NCBI GenBank assembly: GCA_023461135.1
Contig: JAEWNX010000007.1
Coordinates: 1-6,418, forward strand
Length of the DNA: 6,418 bases
Direction: 5' to 3'
Source of the DNA: Pseudomonadota bacterium
Lineage (GTDB): Bacteria; Pseudomonadota; Alphaproteobacteria; Caulobacterales; Aquidulcibacteraceae
Positions within the stretch are counted from its first letter, which is position 1. Each line of letters opens with the position of its first letter. This document shows positions 1 through 6,357 of this stretch, one piece after another. The translations under genes and the position numbers were made by a program. The notes beneath the pieces are model-generated. The model had not been told where the DNA came from, ran no database searches, and worked only from the letters and a program-made list of their open reading frames with translations.

Positions 1-1
1 C

Positions 2-199
2 CTGGCGTCTGCGGGCCTTGAGATTGCACGCATTCACGGCTCGCTGAGCGCTGCGCCCTTGGGCGACGCGGCGGGCGACGCCGCCGGCGCGACGCAAGGC
101 ATGCTGCGCTCGATGGGCGCGGGCCTCACGCAAGTGCTGTTGTTCGCCGGCGTATTCGCGGGCGGCGCGGTGGCCTTCCGCGCTGCGCGGCAAGACTGA
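2..199 (+). CDS. C-terminal end of an unrecognised membrane protein (partial)
   Basis: An open frame enters from the left edge and ends at TGA 197-199, giving 65 visible residues. The first ~35 are rich in Ala and Gly and look like a loop (for example a GDAAGDAAGA stretch). A hydrophobic segment at about visible residues 38-59 (GLTQVLLFAGVFAGGAVAF) is probably a transmembrane helix, followed by a short basic tail, RAARQD, likely cytoplasmic. A last helix with a short positive tail would suit a multi-pass transporter, for example of the major facilitator type, but there is no diagnostic motif and I do not assign a family. Codon use resembles its neighbours. The stop lies 77 bases before panB, so the two may or may not be co-transcribed. 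Confidence 0.6.
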   Translation: MASAGLEIARIHGSLSAAPLGDAAGDAAGATQGMLRSMGAGLTQVLLFAGVFAGGAVAFRAARQD

Positions 200-220
200 T
201 CCGACCCTCTGAGGCGACTG

Positions 221-244
221 CGCTGGCGCGATCAAGCGCGAGCG
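221..244 (+). other. GC-rich imperfect hairpin between the upstream gene and panB
   Basis: CGCT-GG-CGCG (221-230) can pair with CGCGAGCG (237-244), leaving a two-base GG bulge and a six-base loop ATCAAG. No T-run follows (the next bases are TCTAAG), so it is not a classical intrinsic terminator. It could be a leader or Rho-associated structure, or chance in GC-rich sequence. It lies 32 bases upstream of the panB start. I see no clear -35/-10 promoter in this gap. Confidence 0.25.
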
Positions 245-276
245 TCTAAGGCCTCTGCGTAGCGAGGTGCTCCCCC

Positions 277-1140
277 ATGTCGCGTCATTCTGAAACCGTT
301 CGGCGCATCACTGCGCCCGACATTCGCGCCCGCAAGGGCGGCGATCCGATCGTCTGCCTCACCGCCTACACCGCGCCTGTCGCCCAGATCCTCGACGCCC
401 ATTGCGATCTGCTTCTCGTCGGGGATTCCGTCGGCATGGTGGTGCACGGGATGCCGAACACCGTCGGCGTCACGCTCGAGATGATGATCATGCATGGCCA
501 GGCGGTGATGCGCGGCGCCGAGCGCGCCATGGTCGTGATCGACATGCCGTTCGGGTCTTATGAGGGCGGGCCGGAGATTGCGTTCGCCAATGCAACGCGC
601 GTGCTGAAGGAGACGGGCGCGCAAGCGATCAAGGTCGAGGCGGGACCTTCCATAGGCGCAACGATCGCATACCTGGTCGAGCGCGGCATCCCCGTCATGG
701 GCCATGTAGGCCTGCGGCCGCAGGCCGTGAACGTCGACGGGAAATTCCGCGCCAAGGGTCGCACGCGGGCAGAACGCGTCAAGGTGCTGGCCGAGGCCCG
801 CGCGGCCGACGAAGCCGGCGCCTTCGCGATCGTGGTGGAGGGCGTGGACGAGACCCTTGCCCCCGAAATCACCGCGGTCGTGAAGGCCCCCACGATCGGC
901 ATCGGGGCGTCGGCCAAGTGCGACGGCCAAATCCTGGTCACGGACGATCTACTGGGCCTGTTCGACTGGACCCCCAAATTCGTGCGCCGCTATGCGGACG
1001 TCAAAGGGGTCATCGACAAGGCGGCAGCCGCCTATGCCGCCGATGTCCGCGCCCGCCGTTTTCCTGCCGCAGCCGAGACCTATGCCCTGGGCGGAAAGCC
1101 ACAGCGCCGGCGCGTTGCCGGGGAAGACAAGCACGGCTAG
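277..1140 (+). CDS. panB: 3-methyl-2-oxobutanoate hydroxymethyltransferase (ketopantoate hydroxymethyltransferase)
   Basis: PanB transfers a hydroxymethyl group from 5,10-methylenetetrahydrofolate to 2-oxoisovalerate to give ketopantoate, the first committed step of pantothenate and coenzyme A synthesis, in the cytoplasm. The 287-residue protein is slightly longer than E. coli PanB (264), with a short basic C-terminal tail. By alignment from memory with E. coli (Asp45, Asp84, Glu114, Glu181), the metal ligands fall at Asp50 (LLVGDSVGM), Asp89 (VIDMPFGSY) and Glu121 (KVEAG), and the catalytic Glu at 188 (VVEGVDE). Further family motifs are GHVGLRPQ (142-149), GIGAS (208-212) and [14 protein letters not shown] (215-228). 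The ATG at 277 is preceded by GCGAGG (262-267) nine bases away, and the protein starts where PanB proteins normally do. It heads the run to der, 65 bases before the next gene. All key residues are present, so the assignment is firm. Confidence 0.97.
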   Translation: MSRHSETVRRITAPDIRARKGGDPIVCLTAYTAPVAQILDAHCDLLLVGDSVGMVVHGMPNTVGVTLEMMIMHGQAVMRGAERAMVVIDMPFGSYEGGPEIAFANATRVLKETGAQAIKVEAGPSIGATIAYLVERGIPVMGHVGLRPQAVNVDGKFRAKGRTRAERVKVLAEARAADEAGAFAIVVEGVDETLAPEITAVVKAPTIGIGASAKCDGQILVTDDLLGLFDWTPKFVRRYADVKGVIDKAAAAYAADVRARRFPAAAETYALGGKPQRRRVAGEDKHG

Positions 1141-1205
1141 CTTGCCGGCGCTTTTGGGGGCCGGGCGGCAGTCAGCCGCGCCAGAACGGGCAGGAATAAG
1201 GGCGC

Positions 1206-1925
1206 GTGACCAACGAAACCGACAGTTTTGTCAACGAGGTCGATGAGAGCCTGCGGCACGAACGCATGCTCAGCTTGGCCAAGAAGTACGGCCTATGGCT
1301 GATCGGCGCGTTTGTCGTCATCCTGATCGCCGTCTCCATATGGCTGTGGTGGAGGGATTACAGCCTCAACCAGTCGCGTGCGCACGCCGAGGAATACGTC
1401 GCCGCGCAGCAGCTTGCAGCCGCGGGCAATCTCGATCAGGCCAAAACCGAGTTTCAGCGCCTCACCGGCGAAGGGCCGGAGGTCTATCGGGTGATGGCGC
1501 GGCTCGAGCACGCCGCGCTCCTCGAAGCACAAGGCGATCTGGAAGCAGCGCTCGCTGAATTCGATCGCGCCGCTGAGGACGCGAACGATCCGATCATGCG
1601 CGACACCGCACGTCTGCGCGCCGCCTACATCGTCGCCGAGACGCAGGATTTCGCTGCGTTGCAGACGCGGCTAGAGCCGCTCGTGCAATCTGACAGCCGT
1701 CTCTCCTACCTCGCGCGCGAATTGCTCGGCATCGAAGCTTGGGAAACCGGCAATCTCGATCTCGCGCGCGAGACGCTGCAGAACCTGACGCTCGCCTTCG
1801 ATGCGCCCGAAGCGGTTCAACAGCGCGCGCAGGTCGCTCTTTCTGTCATCGGCCCAGCGCCAACAACAACCTCAGCGGACGGCGCAACGAACGCGCCCGC
1901 GCCCTCCGAAGGAGAAACGAAATGA
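1206..1925 (+). CDS. YfgM-family single-pass membrane protein with TPR-like periplasmic domain
   Basis: This 239-residue protein has an N-terminal cytoplasmic stretch (1-28, with basic RHER and KK), one transmembrane helix at about 29-49 (GLWLIGAFVVILIAVSIWLWW), and an Ala- and Glu-rich helical region (55-215) with TPR-like spacing, such as AAAGNLDQAKTEF, LEAQGDLEAALAEFDRA and WETGNLDLARETL. A low-complexity Thr/Ala/Pro tail follows. The inside-positive pattern predicts a periplasmic C-terminal domain. This matches the YfgM/TPR_21 type. E. coli YfgM is an ancillary SecYEG subunit that partners the chaperone PpiD, and its gene also sits next to bamB and der. The start is GTG 1206: an in-frame TAA at 1197-1199 blocks anything earlier, AGGA (1192-1195) lies ten bases upstream, and the next ATG (codon 21) would remove the N-terminal segment. 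Its stop overlaps the bamB start as ATGA, suggesting translational coupling. The exact role in this organism is inferred. Confidence 0.88.
   Translation: MTNETDSFVNEVDESLRHERMLSLAKKYGLWLIGAFVVILIAVSIWLWWRDYSLNQSRAHAEEYVAAQQLAAAGNLDQAKTEFQRLTGEGPEVYRVMARLEHAALLEAQGDLEAALAEFDRAAEDANDPIMRDTARLRAAYIVAETQDFAALQTRLEPLVQSDSRLSYLARELLGIEAWETGNLDLARETLQNLTLAFDAPEAVQQRAQVALSVIGPAPTTTSADGATNAPAPSEGETK
1909..1914 (+). promoter_or_regulatory. Ribosome binding site fixing the bamB start
   Basis: AAGGAG lies inside the last codons of the TPR-protein gene, seven bases before ATG 1922. The bamB frame stays open far upstream (to 1739), so length alone would give a false 61-residue extension. This strong site, and the lipoprotein signal that begins exactly at 1922, decide the start. 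Confidence 0.85.
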
Positions 1926-3280
1926 AGCCGTTGCGACCGATTGCTTTGGTGGTTGCCGCCGCCGCTTTGTCGGCGTGCTCCACCGTCAGCCGCATCGGCG
2001 ACGCCATCAACGTATTCGATGGAAACAACGAACCGAGCCAAACGGCGCCGGAAGACGGCCGTATCTCGATCCTGGCGTTCGAACAGCAGCTCACGCCCGA
2101 TCCCGCGCTGGCGAGCCGCACGATCGTGCCGCCCCCCGCGGTGACGCTGACCGATTGGAGCCAGCCAGGCGGCACGGCCGACAATTCTCCGACCAATGCC
2201 GCCGGCACAGCCGTGCTGCAGCAGGCCTGGCGCGCCAATCTCGGCCAAGGCACCAACAATCGAGTGCAGATTGCGGCGCCGCCCGTAATCGCCGACGGTC
2301 GGCTTTATTTTCTCGACGCAGATCACCGCGTGCACGCGGTGGATGCAAACAACGGCGATCGCATCTGGACGGAATCGCTGCGGCCGCGCGACAGGCGCGA
2401 CCGTGTCGCCCGCGGCGGCGGCGTCGCCGCATCGGGCGGGCGCTTATTCGTCACCACAGGCTTCGGTTTCCTTGTGGCGTTGGACGCCGCGACCGGCCAA
2501 GAGATTTGGCGCGCCGATGGCGGAGCGCCCTTCCACTCAGCGCCGGCGGTTGCTGGCGGACGGGTCTACGGGATCACAAACGACAGCGAGCTGATCGCGT
2601 TCGACGTGGGCACGGGCGACGTTGCCTGGAATCACCAAGCGATCGCCGAACCGGCGCGCATTCTCTCCGCGCCGAGCGTCGGCATTGACAGCGAGACCGT
2701 CGTTGCGCCGTTCGCCTCTGGCGAAGTCGTCGCGCTCGTGAGCGCCAACGGGCGGCGCCTTTGGAGCGACTCGCTCTCGCGCACGGGTCGTCTCACCTCG
2801 CTCTCGGCGATCAACGACATTGCCGGACGGCCGGTGATCGACAACGGCGTGGTGTACGCCGCGAGCCACTCCGGCGTGCTGGCGGCGATCGACCTGCGCA
2901 CCGGCCAACGTGTCTGGGCGCGCGCCTTTGCCTCGACGCAAACGCCTTGGATCGCCGGCGATGTGCTTTACGCCGTGAGCGTCGATGGCGAGCTTGTCGC
3001 GTTCGACCGTGCGACCGGCAACATCTACTGGGTGCAGCAGTTGCGGCGCTATCGGGACGAGGATGACCGGCAGGGCCGCATCTCCTGGACCGGGCCGATC
3101 ATGGTGGGCAGCCGTCTGGTGCTGGCCAACTCGCTTGGCGAGGTGATCGCGGTATCGCCCGAGAACGGCCAGGCTGTCGCGACCGCTGATGTGGATCAGC
3201 CCGTATTCATTCCGCCAGTGACGGCGAACGGACAGATTTACATCGTCACCAACAGTGCGCGGCTCGTGGTGTTTCAGTAG
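1922..3280 (+). CDS. bamB: Outer membrane protein assembly factor BamB (beta-propeller lipoprotein)
   Basis: BamB is the lipoprotein subunit of the BAM complex that folds beta-barrel proteins into the outer membrane. It acts on the periplasmic face, where its propeller binds BamA. The 452-residue product starts with a lipoprotein signal peptide and lipobox LSAC, Cys19 being the lipidated residue. An ~80-residue Pro/Thr/Ala-rich linker follows, then a PQQ-type propeller with repeated blade-end motifs: VHAVDANNGDRIW (137-149), LVALDAATGQEIW (184-196), LIAFDVGTGDVAW (224-236), VVALVSANGRRLW (269-281), LAAIDLRTGQRVW (320-332), LVAFDRATGNIYW (358-370), a weaker VIAVSPENGQAVA (408-420), and the closing strand ARLVVFQ. 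It is longer than E. coli BamB (392), mostly in the N-terminal linker. PQQ-dependent dehydrogenases share this repeat, but the lipobox, the length and the YfgM-Der neighbours favour BamB. Confidence 0.94.
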   Translation: MKPLRPIALVVAAAALSACSTVSRIGDAINVFDGNNEPSQTAPEDGRISILAFEQQLTPDPALASRTIVPPPAVTLTDWSQPGGTADNSPTNAAGTAVLQQAWRANLGQGTNNRVQIAAPPVIADGRLYFLDADHRVHAVDANNGDRIWTESLRPRDRRDRVARGGGVAASGGRLFVTTGFGFLVALDAATGQEIWRADGGAPFHSAPAVAGGRVYGITNDSELIAFDVGTGDVAWNHQAIAEPARILSAPSVGIDSETVVAPFASGEVVALVSANGRRLWSDSLSRTGRLTSLSAINDIAGRPVIDNGVVYAASHSGVLAAIDLRTGQRVWARAFASTQTPWIAGDVLYAVSVDGELVAFDRATGNIYWVQQLRRYRDEDDRQGRISWTGPIMVGSRLVLANSLGEVIAVSPENGQAVATADVDQPVFIPPVTANGQIYIVTNSARLVVFQ

Positions 3281-3290
3281 AAGGAGCCAG

Positions 3291-3356
3291 GTGGCGCGTG
3301 TCGGCGGCGCGATGTGTTCGCCCGCGCCGATGCCCACACTAGTAACAGGCGCCTGA
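3291..3356 (+). other. Possible 21-codon leader ORF between bamB and der
   Basis: Directly after the bamB stop, AAGGAG (3281-3286) precedes GTG 3291 by four bases. The frame runs 21 codons (MARVGGAMCSPAPMPTLVTGA if GTG is read as Met) to TGA 3354-3356, 19 bases before the der ATG. A second GTG at 3298 has better spacing from the same site but gives only 14 codons, ending at TAG 3340-3342. The strong Shine-Dalgarno with no recognised gene behind it is the only evidence. It may be a leader peptide feeding ribosomes toward der, a remnant, or chance. I see no attenuator-like run of identical codons. Confidence 0.2.
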
Positions 3357-3375
3357 CACCTGATACCTGACACCT
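3348..3375 (+). repeat. Four tandem heptamers abutting the der start codon
   Basis: The 28 bases before der ATG read as four seven-base units: GGCGCCT (3348-3354, diverged), GACACCT (3355-3361), GATACCT (3362-3368) and GACACCT (3369-3375). Because the unit is not a multiple of three, TGA occurs at 3354, 3361 and 3368, which is once in each forward frame. The region has no purine-rich Shine-Dalgarno sequence. On the minus strand the unit is AGGTGTC. Whether the unit occurs elsewhere in the genome cannot be told from this window. Confidence 0.7.
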
Positions 3376-4716
3376 ATGACCAAGCTCGCAATCGTCGGGC
3401 GGCCGAATGTCGGCAAATCGACGCTTTTCAACCGGCTGGCGGGCAAGAAGCTCGCCATCGTGGATGACACGCCGGGCGTGACGCGCGACCGGCGCGAGGC
3501 GCGTGGGCGGCTGGGCGATCTTGAGTTCACGCTGATTGACACGGCAGGCTTCGAGGATGCGACCGACGCGTCGCTCGAAGCCCGCATGCGTACACAGACC
3601 GAGATCGCCATCCGCGACGCGGACGTGATCCTTTTTCTGATCGACGCGCGCGTAGGCGTGACGCCGGTGGACGAGAGCTTCGCCGCGCTGCTGCGGCGCG
3701 CAAACAAGCCGGTCGTGCTGGCCGCGAACAAGGCCGAAGGCCGCGCGGGCGATACCGGGATCAACGAGGCCTATGCGCTGGGCCTCGGCGAGCCGATCCC
3801 GCTTTCGGCGGAGCACGGTGAAGGCATGGCGGAGCTTTACGCCGCCATCGTCGAGAAGACCGAGACAGATGAGGACGGCGAGACGCCGGGAGCTAAAGAG
3901 CGACCGATCCATCTGGCGATCATCGGCCGGCCCAATGCGGGCAAGTCGACACTGGTGAATGCGCTGTTGGGCGAGGATCGCCTGCTTGTGGGGCCGGAGG
4001 CCGGCATCACGCGCGATTCCATCGCGATCGATTGGAGCTGGAAGGGCAAGCCCTATCGCCTCATCGATACCGCCGGCATCCGCAAGAAGGCGAAGGTGCA
4101 GGCCAAGCTGGAGAAGCTCTCCGTGTCCGAGACACTGCATGCGATCCGCTTTGCGGATGTATGCGTGCTGATGATGGATGCGGGCGAAGCGTTCGAGAAG
4201 CAGGATCTCTCTATCGGCGATCTGGTGATCCGCGAAGGGCGCGCCCTCGTGTTCGCGCTGGCGAAGTGGGACAAGGTCGCCGATCCGCGCGCGCACTTCG
4301 AGGAAATGAAGCTCGTGGCGAAGGAGAGCCTGCCGCAAGCGCGTGGTGCGCCGATCGTCACGCTGGCGGCGCTGTCGGGCGTGGGGCTCGACCGGCTGAT
4401 GAAAGCCGTCGCGGAGGCTCACGACGATTGGACGGCGCGGATCAAGACCAAAGATTTGAACAACTGGCTCTACGCCACCATCGCGCGTCATCCCCCGCCC
4501 GCCGTGCGCGGCAAGCGCATCAAGCCGCGCTACATCGCCCAGATCAAAGCGCGCCCGCCAACGTTCGTGCTGATCTCGTCGCGCGCGGAAGACATGCCGG
4601 AAAGCTACAAGCGCTATCTCACGAACGAGTTGCGCGAAGCGTTCGATCTGCACGCCGCACCCGTGCGGCTGATCGTGAAAGCCGGCAAGAACCCCTACGC
4701 GGACGAGGAACGCTAG
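3376..4716 (+). CDS. der: Ribosome assembly GTPase Der (EngA)
   Basis: Der has two tandem GTPase domains and a KH-like C-terminal domain and acts in maturation of the 50S ribosomal subunit. It is normally essential. In this 446-residue protein, domain 1 shows P-loop GRPNVGKST (8-16), switch PGVTRDR (33-39), DTAG (55-58), G4 NKAE (118-121) and G5 SAEH (144-147). An acidic linker (161-170, KTETDEDGET) follows. Domain 2 shows GRPNAGKST (184-192), GITRD (210-214) and DTAG (231-234), but AKWD (296-299) where NKWD is expected and AAL (331-333) where SAL/SAK is expected. The KH-like domain (~355-446) contains the typical DMPESYKRYLTNELR (406-420) and GKNPY (437-441). ATG 3376 gives the standard Der N-terminus, and an in-frame TGA at 3361-3363 rules out a longer form. 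No Shine-Dalgarno precedes it. It follows bamB by 95 bases, and its stop interlocks with that of convergent galM. Confidence 0.97.
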   Translation: MTKLAIVGRPNVGKSTLFNRLAGKKLAIVDDTPGVTRDRREARGRLGDLEFTLIDTAGFEDATDASLEARMRTQTEIAIRDADVILFLIDARVGVTPVDESFAALLRRANKPVVLAANKAEGRAGDTGINEAYALGLGEPIPLSAEHGEGMAELYAAIVEKTETDEDGETPGAKERPIHLAIIGRPNAGKSTLVNALLGEDRLLVGPEAGITRDSIAIDWSWKGKPYRLIDTAGIRKKAKVQAKLEKLSVSETLHAIRFADVCVLMMDAGEAFEKQDLSIGDLVIREGRALVFALAKWDKVADPRAHFEEMKLVAKESLPQARGAPIVTLAALSGVGLDRLMKAVAEAHDDWTARIKTKDLNNWLYATIARHPPPAVRGKRIKPRYIAQIKARPPTFVLISSRAEDMPESYKRYLTNELREAFDLHAAPVRLIVKAGKNPYADEER

Positions 4717-5729
4717 GCGGTGAAACGAAATTCGGTGCGCGAACGATACTCCGCATCTGGCCGCAGGATCGTTGACGGGAAGCGCGGCTCGTTGGGGGAG
4801 TTGGGAAAGTGCTGCGGCTCAAGGCAGAAGCCGGTGCGGCGCGCTGCGAGGCCGTTGCCTGAATAAAATTGAGCGCCGGGCGCTGTGGTCCACACCTCCA
4901 TCGCGCGCCCGCTTTCCGGGTCGAACACGGCGGCCGCACGTGTCAGCGCGCCTGGGGCCGTCTTGTTCAGCACAAAATTATGATCGTAGCCGCCGCCGAG
5001 GCGAAGTTGTGCATCATCGTTATCGATGCGGGCGCCAATAGCGTTTGGCGTGCGGAAGTCGAAGGGCGTGCCGGCGACATCGCGCAACTCGCCGGTCGGG
5101 ATCAGCTCCGGATCGACGGGCGTGTAGCTTTCAGCGTCGATCGTCAGCTCATGGCCGGTGATTTCGCGGCGCGCGTCTCCGGTGAGATTGAAATAGGAAT
5201 GGTGCGTGAGATTGATGTGGGTCGGCTTCGTCGTCGTTGCGCGATACTCTATGCGCAGACGATCGTCGTCGGTCAGGCGGTACGTCACCGCGACGGTCAG
5301 TTCGCCGGGATAGCCTTCCTCGCCATCGGCGCTGACGTAGGAGAGCTGAACACCATCGTTCACCGGTTGCGCGCGCCACACGGCCTTGTCGAAGCCGACG
5401 GCGCCGCCATGTAGATGGTTGCGCCCATCGTTGGCGTCGAGCGCGTACAATGCGCCGTCGAGTTCGAACCGCGCGCCGGCGATGCGATTGGCGTAGCGGC
5501 CGACCGTGGCGCCGAAATAGGGCGTGCCCGCCAGATAAGGGTCGAGCGCATCGAAGCCGAGCACGATGCTCTCCAGACGCCCCGACCGATCTGGCGTGCG
5601 CAGGGCCATCAGCGCCGCGCCGTATGTCATGATCTCAGCCGTGAGCCCCTGGCGGTTGCGCAGGACGCACCGCTCCACAAGGCGTCCGTCAGACGTGCGG
5701 CCCAGCGGGGAAAGGGCAAGATCTACCAA
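4713..5729 (-). CDS. galM: Aldose 1-epimerase (mutarotase)
   Basis: GalM interconverts the alpha and beta anomers of aldoses such as galactose and glucose, using a catalytic His-Glu pair, in the cytoplasm. No signal peptide is visible, unlike some secreted homologues. The 338-residue protein matches the usual family length. Active-site motifs are present in order: GRYANRIAG (77-85, Arg82), NHLHGG (104-109, His107), NLTHHSYFNL (173-182, His177 as the likely acid), GYDHNFVL (247-254, Asp249) and GFCLEPQHFPN (300-310, Glu304 as the likely base). The start appears to be TTG (5727-5729): an in-frame TAA at 5730-5732 lies immediately upstream, AAAGG (5741-5745 on this strand) is eleven bases away, and the N-terminal strand with SPLGRTSDGRLVERCVL is needed for the fold. 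No other sugar gene is visible nearby, so the physiological substrate cannot be told. Its stop TAG shares CTAG with der. Confidence 0.95.
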   Translation of the reverse strand: MVDLALSPLGRTSDGRLVERCVLRNRQGLTAEIMTYGAALMALRTPDRSGRLESIVLGFDALDPYLAGTPYFGATVGRYANRIAGARFELDGALYALDANDGRNHLHGGAVGFDKAVWRAQPVNDGVQLSYVSADGEEGYPGELTVAVTYRLTDDDRLRIEYRATTTKPTHINLTHHSYFNLTGDARREITGHELTIDAESYTPVDPELIPTGELRDVAGTPFDFRTPNAIGARIDNDDAQLRLGGGYDHNFVLNKTAPGALTRAAAVFDPESGRAMEVWTTAPGAQFYSGNGLAARRTGFCLEPQHFPNSPNEPRFPSTILRPDAEYRSRTEFRFTA

Positions 5730-5820
5730 TTAATCACCGGCCTTTGTTGGCTATTGGTCGCTTTTTGGCTGCGCGCCGGCGTGCGGCGCGCTTGATGACC
5801 TAGACCGGGGGAAGCGCAAC
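5730..5820. promoter_or_regulatory. Divergent intergenic region with GC hairpin
   Basis: This 91-base gap separates divergent galM and the membrane-protein gene, so promoters for both probably lie here or just inside the coding ends. GCGCGCC (5771-5777) and GGCGCGC (5785-5791) form a perfect seven-base-pair inverted repeat around a seven-base loop. It could be an operator or an RNA hairpin in the leader of the rightward gene. No T-run follows on either strand, so a terminator is unlikely. ATTGG occurs at 5753-5757 in the less GC-rich part (5741-5768), but I see no confident -35/-10 pair. GGGGAAG (5807-5813) is the ribosome site of the gene at 5821. Confidence 0.4.
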
Positions 5821-6357
5821 ATGAAGATCGTCTGGGCCATTCTATTGGGCGGGCTCGCCGCGGGCGCGCTGGACATTCTCTACGCATTCATCGTGTACGG
5901 GCCGCTGAGCTACGGGATCACGCCGCAGCAAGTGCTGCAATCGGTGGCGGCTGGCTGGATCGGGCGCGAGGCGTCTCGTGCTGGCGGCATGGAGGCCGCG
6001 TTTCTCGGACTCGGCACGCACTTCATGATCGCGACACTGATGGCGGCGATCTACGTCCTGGTCGCGCTGCGCATTGCTGCGTTGACGCGTCAGGCGGTGC
6101 TGTCGGGCTTGCTCTACGGGCTCTCACTGTATGTCGCGATGAATTACGTCGTCGTGCCGCTCTCGGCGGCGGCGACTGGCGCGTTCGCAACGCCGTCCGA
6201 GATTGCGCCGCGCTTGCAGGAGTCTTTCAACGAAGTGCGTGGCGGCGGCGGCGAGCAATATCCGTGGATGCTGGCCGGGACCATCTTCACGCACACGGTG
6301 CTGGTCGGACTGCCGATCGCGCTGATCGCCAAGCGCTTCGTGGGTCAGAAGACCTGA
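5821..6357 (+). CDS. Uncharacterised multi-pass membrane protein
   Basis: The 178-residue product has about four hydrophobic helices: 3-26 (beginning IVWAILLGGLAAGALDILYA), 60-83 (containing THFMIATLMAAIYVLVAL), 92-114 (LLYGLSLYVAMNYVVVPL) and 149-170 (containing FTHTVLVGLPIALIA). Charged loops lie at 44-58 (AGWIGREASRAGGME) and 125-147. Possibly functional polar residues inside or beside helices include Asp18, His67, Asn108 and His158. The VLQSVAAGWIGREA segment followed by a GLGTHFMIA helix recalls small uncharacterised proteobacterial membrane proteins, but I cannot name the family with confidence. Start ATG 5821 has GGGGAAG seven bases upstream. The gene diverges from galM, and its 3' end overlaps the convergent flavoprotein-like gene by 13 bases. 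Codon use fits the neighbours and nothing suggests transfer. The function is unknown. Confidence 0.85.
   Translation: MKIVWAILLGGLAAGALDILYAFIVYGPLSYGITPQQVLQSVAAGWIGREASRAGGMEAAFLGLGTHFMIATLMAAIYVLVALRIAALTRQAVLSGLLYGLSLYVAMNYVVVPLSAAATGAFATPSEIAPRLQESFNEVRGGGGEQYPWMLAGTIFTHTVLVGLPIALIAKRFVGQKT

Noticed and set aside
232..930. 232-codon minus-strand frame opposite panB
   Set aside because: PanB on the plus strand has all active-site motifs. The antisense product is His/Arg/Asp-rich with no motif.
1145..1179. Two short stem possibilities between panB and the TPR-protein gene (CCGGC/GCCGG and GCGGC/GCCGC)
   Set aside because: Stems are only five base pairs, with no T-run after them. They are likely chance in GC-rich sequence, so I do not call a terminator.
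1739..1921. Possible 61-codon N-terminal extension of bamB
   Set aside because: The frame is open by chance inside the TPR-protein gene. The lipoprotein signal and a strong AAGGAG place the start at 1922.
2537..3373. 278-codon minus-strand frame opposite bamB
   Set aside because: It is antisense to the propeller repeats, has biased Arg/His/Asp composition and no recognisable domain, so I treat it as a shadow.
3348..3375. Heptamer array as a CRISPR or an IS end
   Set aside because: Units are seven bases, contiguous and without spacers. No transposase frame or matching inverted end is visible nearby.
3274..4653. 459-codon open frame on the minus strand opposite der
   Set aside because: It lies almost wholly antisense to a clear Der protein and its translation is an Arg/His/Ala-rich low-information sequence with no motif. 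Long antisense frames are expected in GC-rich genes.
4032..4775. 247-codon plus-strand frame inside and beyond der
   Set aside because: It runs in a different frame from der, is Arg/Gly-rich without motifs, and is fully explained as a shadow of der and the galM end.
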